This document shows, in pieces, positions 19,101 to 25,089 of a stretch of 64,000 nt of DNA. Made by a program: the position numbers and the translations under genes. Source of the stretch: a virus. The notes beneath the pieces are model-generated. The model made no database searches, was not told the origin of the DNA, and was given only the letters and a program-made list of their open reading frames with translations. The DNA lies in IMG/VR virus record IMGVR_UViG_3300007539_000013, positions 1 through 64,000 of that record. The stretch is one strand, 5' to 3'. How positions within the stretch are numbered: position 1 is the first letter of the stretch; the number at the start of each line of letters is the position of its first letter.

Positions 19101-19309
19101 TTGACAATATCTAGGTATTGATTGGTAAACCCTTCACCGAACTTATCGGTTATTGAGTCTAACCCGCCCCCTTGATTTCTAGTTTGCTCTGCTAATTGTA
19201 GTAGCAGATCCTTATTGGATAAGGTACTTAGATCAACGCCGATAGCCTGCAAGCGAGCCCGTACTCGGGCAACTTGCGGGTTAAAAATGTCATCATCAAT
19301 AGTTGCCAC
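7181..19309 (-). CDS. Giant polyvalent virion protein, 4042 aa
   Basis: One uninterrupted frame of 12.1 kb. Glycine-rich hydrophobic segments (about 160-350) and the GTGEIYTELYPYTQLDP segment recall the N-termini of phage polyvalent proteins. An ADP-ribosyltransferase-like region is suggested at about 705-800 (YSGFQAGEDSN, GGLGGIFTTE, QNPLVIDMKGG, TDNDGVVFENVG). Two zinc-peptidase motifs follow: HEIIH at 1905-1909 and HEIQH at 2230-2234, the latter resembling the LPD23-type LVHEIQHAVD...GG. Long helical and coiled regions continue to a hydrophobic stretch at about 3710-3770. It is the last of a run of internal-virion-type genes, so I infer it is packaged and injected with the DNA to modify host targets. 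I saw no RNA polymerase motifs of the N4 vRNAP type. Confidence 0.85.
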   Translation of the reverse strand: MATIDDDIFNPQVARVRARLQAIGVDLSTLSNKDLLLQLAEQTRNQGGGLDSITDKFGEGFTNQYLDIVNAPEPGREGFLGGLKEIPEGIGRGYEGMKSTALGGLGLAAGTLGFEDAEASLMQSAAEAQQRASEYNPSISRASDVRWDNPAEVARFLAGGFGEALPSTVEAAGSFALGAGAGGLAGRAVVKSRLRETLKNVVKRKSASETADQAIKRTFSTAGMQLGLGTSSIGLGTGEIYTELYPYTQLDPSNKDYVSPDKAKSLSIGFGTLAGSLDLFSAGLQLNKIIGIGEEASAQYLKRLLYNLPEGVFVEGATEAAQEFINIAADKYARGRELTFAGEELEQMFDAGVLGALGGVQFSAAGAIRFGDSKDKSGDDLKSDNETELEQEQTLPQDFAMADEIDSALEEIEAKEEEDVKFKPGDPVAVFREGRKISGTVSTIDDNTAIIETKSKVGDKEVTSRVEVDLDTEGLFNDAFVPEEEDLPEVEEEEDVSIEDDEPAVVTEDFTYNEKTTKVEPQERKTLEKAIKAYESSASKNNGISSKSASPKKDFTEITGVNSQSKQGQKLLTQLKELNVLDANGNYSVPTARDAKIEEDNAKEQVRRNKKKVERLFGQVSEDGRKVKVPDPVGQKVKLNNSSEPYTITSYDADTGVMKAEQVNVKGGNITTRPIEIDATGAYDFQTGKRIGNVTKFTKRGKIGGVKQIYSGFQAGEDSNILFSEEAPEGGYIGGLGGIFTTEGQKTVLLQNPLVIDMKGGQVTEEDNQIAQRNLATDNDGVVFENVGPTRRSIIVTKNQDGIYETEDNAIRQEMSNLGYTANEIEEVFRPISEITGDDPIRPLIGTIVGNHQYEQSSRFVGSNIPREKLMEDVPEQTKKSQGGAIDDKYFDGDQFNAIRWAFDHKRPLFTGKAVTTFSQVQSNNLGTTETFDFDPDAEYEYEQRSGQYQKIDASTPEEFEDALFNKRPKGVKRIFKNRRQATGGYYEFRSEEYGKVFTIGDVEFTKPIPEEKNAYLPLLEKSLESEEVTILSVDNKISPSMTKGDEGKVLVILRADKTRNGLEEGNIRITQLDDKGNRVFDSVKRNKDNSIPANRNSVVADMEDYTMIGQIKLFTPHSDRIDLMYNNIGEFTSDPEVQAVAAYNRTEDKFVPKLSVPKVSGGRGKRLKESFSAIQQIERLQREKPKNYKKRINELSQILSELQVEKIIIRDTSTGAIESLLNLLNTKFSVQNGLIEADLKDVLSIYNQLEPELQQRITDILNKGEGSTEVTFFTDLLDNTDVSDKEVKEEIRSLGKEAKFQDVDKELLYLALRNSPKVGDTISRYSEIHRRLIGYQTQDQDYVKTVVGGVENLMSNIEQIREDLGLRKIESGLEKYSLDLLGNVTRSEEMQQLKKIIRSESVAAYQELVQEGVIIPSPTEQRTYIEWTKFEIGSPEYNDWVEFSKKNPLRKEKSYSIPAINSRPAEKFINSIAKKFEEVIIYSSTAEDMAEKRDQAMARQDILDAIKRGDSDNLQFKSLFLDYFKHYTESPKSISKIDAQDMFEIVDDANTFESILGRDIKDQISRLISEITNSDELIGFVKDYSNVMVGTGFSQIRKQIMESLAKAYGIPLGDQKIWKVGPSKQSRSKKRKGTDDKLIIAETKIKALDQYRMDKGLDMFDTNVRATPMTRMSSIYGDYNTKLFVNNLASMFSNGPLIYTAESNQTLPNMRTMPKGFVDITTGREMEHPTTPLNEEDIERDRSRRRKQIGAVALPREHPLILSGNEEQLADAKNAMERFMESRERIRVGSPLTNTMGPHIKHGIYTTRNFTAKLALKRILEMPKANKATKFWAQALQRNNSDLINNMTIQFVNWSDFRKYATTKEDQISTAVYIPSENKILVSDLYYDNLDVSADEQLAGVLMHEIIHAPTKLAMDIGYAKANGHSLETFASMAQIKDLAVDEDTLGRIYTNLNNVVLPELREKLGNADYVHGLSSVDEFWSEVASNPKFRRALSKTRFSEQTRKKLGISRSWISNAWDYIKAILARIFGLETSTESLKWANEQLDAIINMAQELTPMREVLNDLNARGTGQLHMLGGKGAIQALGAEYSFEWFDGTTRVLIDPTNMRMQGSILHDGTDLIDLKSGDKLPDDNFTLGTLIDWPELFQSYPELESMPVIFKDMEALGSYGGGVIKIRKGTKDSPMLIGSRLEPDGHFATDIDMDTLKEYGIDSAAKRDAYSAYLTRTLVHEIQHAVDKIDGNPGGFNEESLRYLMPGLEDTAAFKQFREINNIGKINPNMGAHMILLATRYKDIQKVLDQGNLTYGYTLLPHERSALKELFENLRKISALASISGRVISADRKNMHPDLASLVYNHKAGEVTSQASEEIFDASSSSEYSERLEEYKNGIAEGKAMRHPALDFQGMMADNAWRLDYRLFPVLREVFSKAGSNLAEMFSTQFEHIYKFNHASLKAVPTPDASERVFQEGDVAAINEVVTLLSRAYNNLAAKGMVTESPEDFINKYAPGKVGNEKYYKRISQGIEDPQSIRIGDQGRNQVTRTHATNQAIDLISMMLRGRKQKVPGILDRLDYAESQIKDTDQQIEEFNEMFKDVQKRGLASPEDIAKTVTISMKKLTREQIEDIAKLVKKPIRKTAMDLDGVTSRDVGKILSKVTDIDTFDDFNPQEMNDAIENLNDPKFSKDTPESKYLRMAIVKVLQTQKDSSLFLYRMSTDKLGEGAERTKLLRDINKIFTATRADLTSDGFSYESSLEKRLNGLKKKRLKLLDLVDFQTLLQKEKVMLKELHNSINPRYKRLRAAMGELEPTNVGDGEPILVMRLNRDADGKPTGGYTKKTMVISLDKNGAIDNPDFNKAISETLMFSRDPVNVQKYGDQPWFRNMARNAQVALMDPTGGLKDKYFTQRKNWHLGSLESVGQAMGRFGPAGKKIAGLITQVIGQTRDLQSKVKAYSISANRAFVRVSKELGLDGPSLYTEVWQDMAFWFDNHPEYYGQEEEAFSQMWKWMREERPMHLENVKDMNRARDAVRFWVQKEIEAKNYMRYVNEEILGNRIRDDEVTVQSELDGSQVDFYRRPIDLGFSTWSRTLNNHAISSVVLMMRNKLKEDSNSDRNRIKLLENLANSAAENDLETVTEMYNLLYGDPQVVKEFVEPFLLGGVRRSAFSGPDNAPVGNSQFALAWKESGGDMITFLDNIFDNFSDTDGLDAEQVEKSKFEWYASFSKQLDARYKRLVRADNQVANEAHNVMKASEAIKNTPRSLDSRQIESKLPKKFFYYDIHDEVSTQIRLAMMVATSVFGRNGMKINDVGQGFYDKMGGRASTFNNVMTIATRGVHEAPQMFYSNAVKRDAYKILERDYGEKDGKLAFERLYSDAVTYREFGKVFDQLGQYYGKGNISGAYGDANVLLELLGTQSLMVLDNPKSSFWQTLALGEFPMAFRGLNRMSGKATGAALANMFNQSFGGIIEAFGYNLPKTSRIARSLNSTHFRTEEMNLSLQELLTQVGPNGEMVSGTKMNSFKKGIRNVKNAIAHSRRLNPDGTRQSFDAFTLFTGLFPWANGIINHSVGVGTAMAYEAEILRIAKFIEEKGLDIMEPIEFTAEQLGMNNSKTAEMVIGERDGWNNMNNMLLENGTSSMSRLAYDFLQRKQINPDAPVLEHNTVLMMNQVGMSNVSGEGFNAKIPLLYNNGLMRYAGIFLGWPIWKMAQTNRFIGREAGDELGTYMAFLKYLGLVSAVYMPLGLSAAFLVDWYDEEIVGKPNNLPPLTPWAMMPVFGPLFAMSNEESTIYAVTSRLARAGNVYGMGFEVANSMFATGDPFGAAKEFSLDSRLFMFNTFRNVRDALGTWYHQGEADYGNVIRPMLYGLGLGSVIQQMDVVSNLMDLDIEERRVADYLTAKNLIKKSAWVMGLPLTPPAKGYGKPSPVSVNLRQMERAAYANDKAEFFRQYQEAISAAKVYIEENKINTTPEDYIHERFRQRNIRYGITKGRISDQDWKRILEIQDEDDRVMLENYIDLHEFYLNQIGTSRNTSALPSMSQLRRMALLGVPIRY

Positions 19310-19311
19310 AT

Positions 19312-19929
19312 CTACCTAGCATTAAGGGCGTTCGGTTTGTATCCTACACCGGGGCCTTGCAGTGCTTTGATAAGCACATCGGGCGTGCCTTCAAGCTGTG
19401 GATTTTGTTGTACGATTTGACTCATTCTATCTGGGGATTGTGGCATTTGTTCGGTTGGCATTCTTGGGGAATTTGACATCATTTCTGCGGTCTGAAAAGC
19501 TAGCTCTGGAGCAACGAATCCAACTGCGGTTCCTGCTGGCCCCATCGTTGTCCCCGCTGCCGCACCTAAAAGTCTTGGGGCTATGTATCTACCTAAAAAT
19601 GGAGCAAGCTTTGTCATGCCTTGCTTCATCGCTTGTTGCTCTAATTTAGGGGTAAGCGCGTTGGCGGTAGCTCCTCCGACTGCATAACCAAGTGTTCCAT
19701 CAACCGCACTTGTTGTTTCATCTATTCCAAATTGAGCCTTCTCAACATTATTTCGTTGCTCTTGGAATTCAGCTACACCACTACCTGCCCCTTCAATAAA
19801 CCCAGTCATTGCCTGCATAGCATTGTTGCGTTGCAGTACCTCTTCTACTTTAGCTCTTTGCTCTGGGGTAAGTTTGCTAAAGTCAACACTCATACCGCCA
19901 TGAGTATGTGGTTTGTCGGTTACGCTCAT
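19312..19929 (-). CDS. Putative internal virion protein, 205 aa
   Basis: A Gly/Ala-rich hydrophobic middle (RLLGAAAGTTMGPAGTAVGF at about 118-137) is flanked by Gln-rich helical arms. This composition is typical of podovirus internal core or ejection proteins that cross the cell envelope. It sits three bases upstream of the giant protein gene, with its start overlapping the next upstream gene (ATGA). Assignment is by composition and order, not by a recognised domain. Confidence 0.6.
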   Translation of the reverse strand: MSVTDKPHTHGGMSVDFSKLTPEQRAKVEEVLQRNNAMQAMTGFIEGAGSGVAEFQEQRNNVEKAQFGIDETTSAVDGTLGYAVGGATANALTPKLEQQAMKQGMTKLAPFLGRYIAPRLLGAAAGTTMGPAGTAVGFVAPELAFQTAEMMSNSPRMPTEQMPQSPDRMSQIVQQNPQLEGTPDVLIKALQGPGVGYKPNALNAR

Positions 19930-21218
19930 TGCATCTTTATCGCACCAGCATTCAGGAGCTCTTCATATAACTGCATAGCCTCTTCTATATCCGCAGGACT
20001 ATATAATCTTTGTCCCGTACCTGCCTCGACTGCATTATTTTCTAAGATATTCTTTAGTAAATCATACTGTTCTTGATTGTCTCGATTCCTCTGATTTGTA
20101 GTTAAGGCATTATAACTCGCTGCCATTATTGCAGGTGTGGCAAGTGCTGCAGTTGCTTTTAAACCTGTACCTTTTGGTAGTCTGGTTTTTTTGCCTTCAT
20201 CAGGATCGGAAGTCGGACGAGATGCGTTCTTTAGGTTCTTTGGCTGATTTGCACGAATTCTATCGACCTCCTCGCTTCCAATTTTCTTGAACCTATTTTT
20301 AATGTAAGATGTTGAGGGTAATTGTTTTTGCTGTGAAGCAACTATTGCGTCGCCATCAATATTTACCCTTGGGCCGGTCACCTTACCTTGGGTCTGTTGT
20401 GTATATAACGGGGATTCTATATTATAGAATCGCTGTAAGTTTAGTGCCTTATTGGCATTTGGGTCAGTCGCCTGAAGTGCGTTATTTAAGGGTTTTGCAC
20501 CAGCGGATTGACCTTCAAGTCCAATTTGAGCTGGGGTAACAGGCGTGTCAGGCATAGCCTGTAGCACCTTGCTATAATTAGAACTGGTTAGATTAGGTAG
20601 TCCACCTGGATTGGTTTGGAAGTAATTCTGAGGAAGAAACTTACTGTCTCCCCTTGGTATGAATGTTCCCGTTCCACCTTCAGGTATTCTGAATGACCTA
20701 CTTTTTCCTACATTAGGTGCATCGGGATCTATTTGCGCGTCGAAAGTTGGTTTAACTCCATCAAGCGTTCTGCCCGCAATCTGATCAGCAAGTAAAAGTC
20801 CAGTACCTGTTGCCGCAACTGCAGTAAGTGGGTTTTCTGCAACTAAATTGGCCGCTCCTCCAGGAATATCAAAAAGTATATTACTTTCCCTTTGGAATTC
20901 TGCAAGCGGAGGGGCAGAGCCAGTGACAAACTCTCCAGCATTTTTTGCATTTATACTGATTTGGTCGTCTTGGTATGAGTTGCCTTTTGCTACATAGATC
21001 TTTCCATTCACCATGTCGGCAGCCCTTGGGTCGCTACCTAAGCTTGCTTTAACTTCTCCCTGTAGCTCCTGAAGTCTTTGATTAAATTTAAGATTCGCAC
21101 CCTGCCTTACTTCATCAGACAGGCGATCATTCATCATGATCACATAGTAACTATCGAGTGCCTGATCGACTACCTCGACCTCTCCTCCATTTGATAACGC
21201 TATTACTGCTTTCTTCAT
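19926..21218 (-). CDS. Putative internal virion protein, 430 aa
   Basis: The N-terminal 90 residues look globular. A long Pro/Gly/Asn-rich linker (about 130-350) follows, with hydrophobic patches such as LTAVAATGTGLLLADQIAG and ATAALATPAIMAASYNAL. The C-terminus is an acidic helix. It overlaps neighbours by ATGA on both sides within the four-gene internal protein run. It is possibly a DNA-ejection or head-core component; no specific family recognised. Confidence 0.6.
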   Translation of the reverse strand: MKKAVIALSNGGEVEVVDQALDSYYVIMMNDRLSDEVRQGANLKFNQRLQELQGEVKASLGSDPRAADMVNGKIYVAKGNSYQDDQISINAKNAGEFVTGSAPPLAEFQRESNILFDIPGGAANLVAENPLTAVAATGTGLLLADQIAGRTLDGVKPTFDAQIDPDAPNVGKSRSFRIPEGGTGTFIPRGDSKFLPQNYFQTNPGGLPNLTSSNYSKVLQAMPDTPVTPAQIGLEGQSAGAKPLNNALQATDPNANKALNLQRFYNIESPLYTQQTQGKVTGPRVNIDGDAIVASQQKQLPSTSYIKNRFKKIGSEEVDRIRANQPKNLKNASRPTSDPDEGKKTRLPKGTGLKATAALATPAIMAASYNALTTNQRNRDNQEQYDLLKNILENNAVEAGTGQRLYSPADIEEAMQLYEELLNAGAIKMQ

Positions 21219-22588
21219 CGCATTCCCTTAAAGCCTGGTGGTAACTGCGGTGTAAACCCTTCTGAGCCACCTTGTGGTGCAGTTATTGCATTGCCGGGAG
21301 GTGTGGTCGAAGGGGCATACTTGCCTTTGTATTGAAACGCCATCCTCTCAAGTTCATTCATTTGCGTATTAGTTGCCTGTATGCCAGAGGTCACAAATTG
21401 ATTCATTGAATCCCGTAAACTTGCATTTTCAGGATTACTATAAAATGCCTCCTTTGCCTTATTTATGGCTACAGGATTTGGATTTCCATTTGGCTTGTAA
21501 AGGGTGGTTATATCTATGCCTTTTATCCTTGAGGCATTTGACATAATAAACGCAGCTGTAAGCTCATCTTCCCTTTCAGTCTGACCCCCGCTCTTCCATG
21601 CAATAACCTTGGCGAGCATGTCATCAACTACTGGTTGGATATTTGCTGCGCGATTTGCTTCGTCTTGACGCTCAAGTGATTTCAGCTCGAAACTTTTATC
21701 AACATTATACTTCGTTCCCTCAAGTTGTATTTTGGCAACCTCAAGCATACGCTTATTAGCATCATCTGCTTTGAGCATTTCCGCATCTAGCTCAGCGTAC
21801 TGAAGATCTATATTGTCATCAAATTGTCTTTTCTTTTCAGCTAATTGATCGTAACCAAGACCAATCTCGGCTTCCATGATGCCAACCTTTGCCTCATCAA
21901 TTTTATTAGCCATGTCCGCAATCCTGTTGCGGGTCTTATCCTCCATTCCGGCAATCTTAAATTGATTGTCAATCTGAGCAAATGCTACGCGCTCCTGAGA
22001 CTCAAGTTTCTTTTCCGTTTGCTCACCCTGAAAAGTTCGATTCTTTTCGTTTTCTACTGCGTTCCAGACTCTTTGTGCTTCAGCCTCACTAAGGTCTAAT
22101 CCTTTAGATTCTTTTATCCATTCTTGCTGTGAATTAAATTGCCTTGCGTTTTCAATCCTTGATTTTTCCTTTTCACTAAGTTGAGCAAAGCTGATTTTTT
22201 CAGTAGAGGCGATTGACTCTTTCTGCATATCTTCAGCTGACTTCATGCGTGCATATCCCAACTCTTTAGTGAGTGCGTTTTGCGCATCTGCCATTGCCAT
22301 GCGACCCTCGAGATCCATCTTCTGTCTTTGCATGGCTTGATCCGCATCATATGTGGACTGAGTCATTGCTTCGGTAAATCTTTCGCGCGCCCGTAAATCA
22401 GAGGCAGGATCAATATTGATCATATTTGCATTCTGCCCATTGATCTGTTGACCAATATTTAGTGCATTACCCCGTAGGTAATCAGCTACTTGACCACCAG
22501 ACATCCCGGGGCCTTGAGTAACTTGGAATTGACTAGGTTGGGCGACCTGCCTACCTGACGCAAACTGGGCTGTTAATGCTTGTGCCAT
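21215..22588 (-). CDS. Putative internal virion protein with long coiled coil, 457 aa
   Basis: Residues about 70-320 are a nearly continuous charged helix rich in Ala, Glu, Lys and Gln, as in long coiled coils. A Pro/Gly-rich C-terminal tail (TPPGNAITAPQGGSEGF) follows. It occupies the position of the helical internal core proteins of podoviruses between tail genes and the giant injected protein. No enzymatic motif seen. Confidence 0.65.
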   Translation of the reverse strand: MAQALTAQFASGRQVAQPSQFQVTQGPGMSGGQVADYLRGNALNIGQQINGQNANMINIDPASDLRARERFTEAMTQSTYDADQAMQRQKMDLEGRMAMADAQNALTKELGYARMKSAEDMQKESIASTEKISFAQLSEKEKSRIENARQFNSQQEWIKESKGLDLSEAEAQRVWNAVENEKNRTFQGEQTEKKLESQERVAFAQIDNQFKIAGMEDKTRNRIADMANKIDEAKVGIMEAEIGLGYDQLAEKKRQFDDNIDLQYAELDAEMLKADDANKRMLEVAKIQLEGTKYNVDKSFELKSLERQDEANRAANIQPVVDDMLAKVIAWKSGGQTEREDELTAAFIMSNASRIKGIDITTLYKPNGNPNPVAINKAKEAFYSNPENASLRDSMNQFVTSGIQATNTQMNELERMAFQYKGKYAPSTTPPGNAITAPQGGSEGFTPQLPPGFKGMR

Positions 22589-24204
22589 TATGCGTTACCT
22601 CCAAATAACCCGCCCAATGCACCCATAACCTTCTTACCTTTATCTATGTAACCAGGTATCTTTCCGATGGTATCAAAAATATTACCGTCGTCAGAAGGTG
22701 GTATGTAAGGTTGGGCGGTGTAATTTGTATTACCAGCGGGCAATGTACCAGTAGAAGTGTAAGGAGATACCTTGCTTGCAAGTGGGCCTTGTGGCGCAAG
22801 TGCAGCTTCACCAAATAGTGATGGAAGCATAGCTTTCTGTAGTCCCATTGACGGAATCATGCCAACATTGGATAATTGCTGACCCATAATTGAGTTATAT
22901 AAGCTCTTGTCTGCATCAATCATGCCTTGATCCAAACCAAGATTTTCTGCTTGTGCCTGACTTAATACATCTCCGAATCCAAGTCTTGTGTTTGCATTAC
23001 CAAGTAATGCTTCATTGCGGTATACATCTGCCATACCTGGATTGATGTCACCAAGCTTTTCATATCTACCGCCCTCAATATCACCAAGCTTATCGTATCT
23101 TGCACCCTCTATATTTCCAAGGGCACCATACCTTGCACTCTCATTATCTATAATATTTTGAGCTAGGGCTCCAGCTTGTTGCTGACCAAGGCTAGATGCT
23201 ATCATCGCATTTGCCATGTTTTGACCAGTTCCACCTTGCATTCCACCTAAGCCTCTTGCAGCAGCCCGAGCCATGTCTCCAGCAGCTGACCGTTGCGCGG
23301 CAGCTAATGCTCTTGCACCTGTCCCTCGGACATCAAATTGTTGATCAGCAAATCTACGTCTTGCATCAAACTCTTGGTCGGCAAATCCACGCCTTGCATC
23401 GAACTCCTGTCTGGCTAAGTCAGCTTGTGTATTAACTGAATTCGCAAGCGAATCTGCGTATGCTTCACCAGCATTTATGACCTTATCCTCTAAGTCCCTA
23501 ATATAGTCAGCAGAGTTTAGATTTATACCCTTGAGGTCTTGTGTGATTTGATCTGATTGATCGTTGAATCCTTGGAGCTTATTCTCCATTCGACCGTCAT
23601 AAATAGATTGCAACCTATCTACCGCAGAGTCCTGGGCACCCTGTAACTTATCATAGGTTGGCTGGAATCCTGCCATTAACTCATCGGGAGTACCTGTATA
23701 ATTCTCAAGATTTTCTGCAGTGCCCTCTAGTCCTTCTAATAAAAAGTCTCCTGATTTTCTTAAATAGTCAGGGAATGGATCCATGTATTCCCCTTCTTTA
23801 TCCATAAGGAAGTTCTCAACCGACTCCGGGCGAGTTATATCAAAAAATGCCCCTTTGCCCCGCGATATTAAGTCTGATGCAAGGGCCATTCTGTTGCCTT
23901 CTGCAGTTTGTTTATCTACTGCTGTTTGTTGATCCCTTAGTGCTTGAAGTTCTGCATCGCGAGCGGCTTTACCCGTTACTAATGCACCTAGAGCGCCTAC
24001 ACCTTCCTTGACTGGTTGCGTAACCTTATCTTCTACGAAGTCACCAACTTGTCCAAATATGTTATTTTTACCACCGGGTGTTACTTTTGCCAACCCCTTC
24101 CCCACGAATGTCTTATTTGAAATACCAAAGGTCTTGTTCTCGTCGATGCCCAACGCATCGTCCAAGATTTCTTTTTTAAAACTTCTGCCTATTTTATGTG
24201 CCAT
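22588..24204 (-). CDS. Putative internal virion protein with internal repeats, 538 aa
   Basis: Contains short tandem repeats: a (F/R)xFADQxFDARR unit about three times near residues 265-290, and a YxxLGxIEGxRY unit about four times near 360-390. These suggest a repetitive helical rod. Ala-rich hydrophobic helices lie between them and a Gly-rich end (GALGGLFGGNA) closes the protein. The start overlaps the acetyltransferase gene stop. It is likely a structural or ejection protein by context. Confidence 0.65.
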   Translation of the reverse strand: MAHKIGRSFKKEILDDALGIDENKTFGISNKTFVGKGLAKVTPGGKNNIFGQVGDFVEDKVTQPVKEGVGALGALVTGKAARDAELQALRDQQTAVDKQTAEGNRMALASDLISRGKGAFFDITRPESVENFLMDKEGEYMDPFPDYLRKSGDFLLEGLEGTAENLENYTGTPDELMAGFQPTYDKLQGAQDSAVDRLQSIYDGRMENKLQGFNDQSDQITQDLKGINLNSADYIRDLEDKVINAGEAYADSLANSVNTQADLARQEFDARRGFADQEFDARRRFADQQFDVRGTGARALAAAQRSAAGDMARAAARGLGGMQGGTGQNMANAMIASSLGQQQAGALAQNIIDNESARYGALGNIEGARYDKLGDIEGGRYEKLGDINPGMADVYRNEALLGNANTRLGFGDVLSQAQAENLGLDQGMIDADKSLYNSIMGQQLSNVGMIPSMGLQKAMLPSLFGEAALAPQGPLASKVSPYTSTGTLPAGNTNYTAQPYIPPSDDGNIFDTIGKIPGYIDKGKKVMGALGGLFGGNA

Positions 24205-24683
24205 TATACAACCTTTACGTAACTTATTTCAAAAGGCACAAAACCTTTTCTATTGTAGAACTTTGATACTTTTTCGTTCCAGTGGTAATGGGTCATGTGG
24301 ATCCTTTTAGCTCCTTGATCCTCAAACCATTTCATTAATTTGTTGAAAAGTTTTATACCAATGGAGGTACCACGCTCCTCTTTCTTTACATACCAAAAGT
24401 CCTCAGATCCCCACATAAGGTTAGCCCACGGATGCTTGGATACACTTCCTGCGGCAGCTCCAATTATTTCATCTCCTCGCTCTGCGATAAATACGGCAGT
24501 AGGAATTTCCTGTAATATCCTTGATTTAAAATCAGACACGAACCCATCTAATGATGTATCCCCATTAGACTCCAACTCTGGAATATGTGAGTGAGTTTCT
24601 GCTACAAATTCATTTAATACAAGCTCCCCAATCTTAGGAAGCTCAGATATTTTTGCAGGCCTAATTTTTGTTTTTAAATGCAC
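24204..24683 (-). CDS. GNAT-family N-acetyltransferase
   Basis: 159 residues with a GNAT layout: an N-terminal KIRPAKISELPKI strand-helix, a central VFIAERGDEIIGAAAGSV beta pair, the acetyl-CoA loop region ERGTSIGIKLFNKLMKW at about 107-123, and the C-terminal NEKVSKFYNRKGF segment. It transfers an acetyl group from acetyl-CoA to an unknown amine. The start is GTG. It lies between fibre and internal protein genes, so it may modify a virion protein or a host target; that is inference. Confidence 0.8.
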   Translation of the reverse strand: MHLKTKIRPAKISELPKIGELVLNEFVAETHSHIPELESNGDTSLDGFVSDFKSRILQEIPTAVFIAERGDEIIGAAAGSVSKHPWANLMWGSEDFWYVKKEERGTSIGIKLFNKLMKWFEDQGAKRIHMTHYHWNEKVSKFYNRKGFVPFEISYVKVV

Positions 24684-24684
24684 T

Positions 24685-25089
24685 TCACTGCGGCGGGGTA
24701 GGAAATGTTATATCCCTAAAGGTGGCATACCCATGCTCATCAACTTCTGGCCTTTCATTACCAATGGTTATGTCCCGTAGTGCTTGCCTGTAATCTTTCC
24801 ACTCCTGCGGGATTTCTTCACCCCTCTCAGTGGAGCGAGAAACAACCCAGTCAGAGTCAGTTAGTAATCTATTCCTCCTCTTTTTTAGGTCAATTAAGGC
24901 AAATCTGTACTTCACATCATTATTCCATGCGTCAAGTATCTGCTCTCGGGTGGGAGGATTTTGTGGCTCCTCCTTGTATTTAATCATGTCATACCAATCT
25001 TCGCCAGCACCTAGTAGCATCATTGGTATACCCGTTGCTTCCTTGCAAATAAGATGCAAGGCATCTAAGAATCTTTGATCTTTATTCAT
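24685..25089 (-). CDS. Tail-fibre assembly chaperone-like protein
   Basis: I start at 25089 because this ATG overlaps the stop of the upstream fibre gene (ATGA); a longer reading to 25128 is possible. The segment RRNRLLTDSDWVVS followed by WKDYRQALRDIT is characteristic of small proteins encoded after tail fibres (XkdW / fibre-assembly type). It probably helps fold or attach the fibre encoded just upstream, and is not known to remain in the virion. Confidence 0.7.
   Translation of the reverse strand: MNKDQRFLDALHLICKEATGIPMMLLGAGEDWYDMIKYKEEPQNPPTREQILDAWNNDVKYRFALIDLKKRRNRLLTDSDWVVSRSTERGEEIPQEWKDYRQALRDITIGNERPEVDEHGYATFRDITFPTPPQ

Noticed and set aside
7181-19309. N4-type virion RNA polymerase for the giant protein
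   Set aside because: Size and place fit, but I could not find the T7-like polymerase motifs (DxxGR, Rx3Kx6-7YG, HDS) in the sequence.
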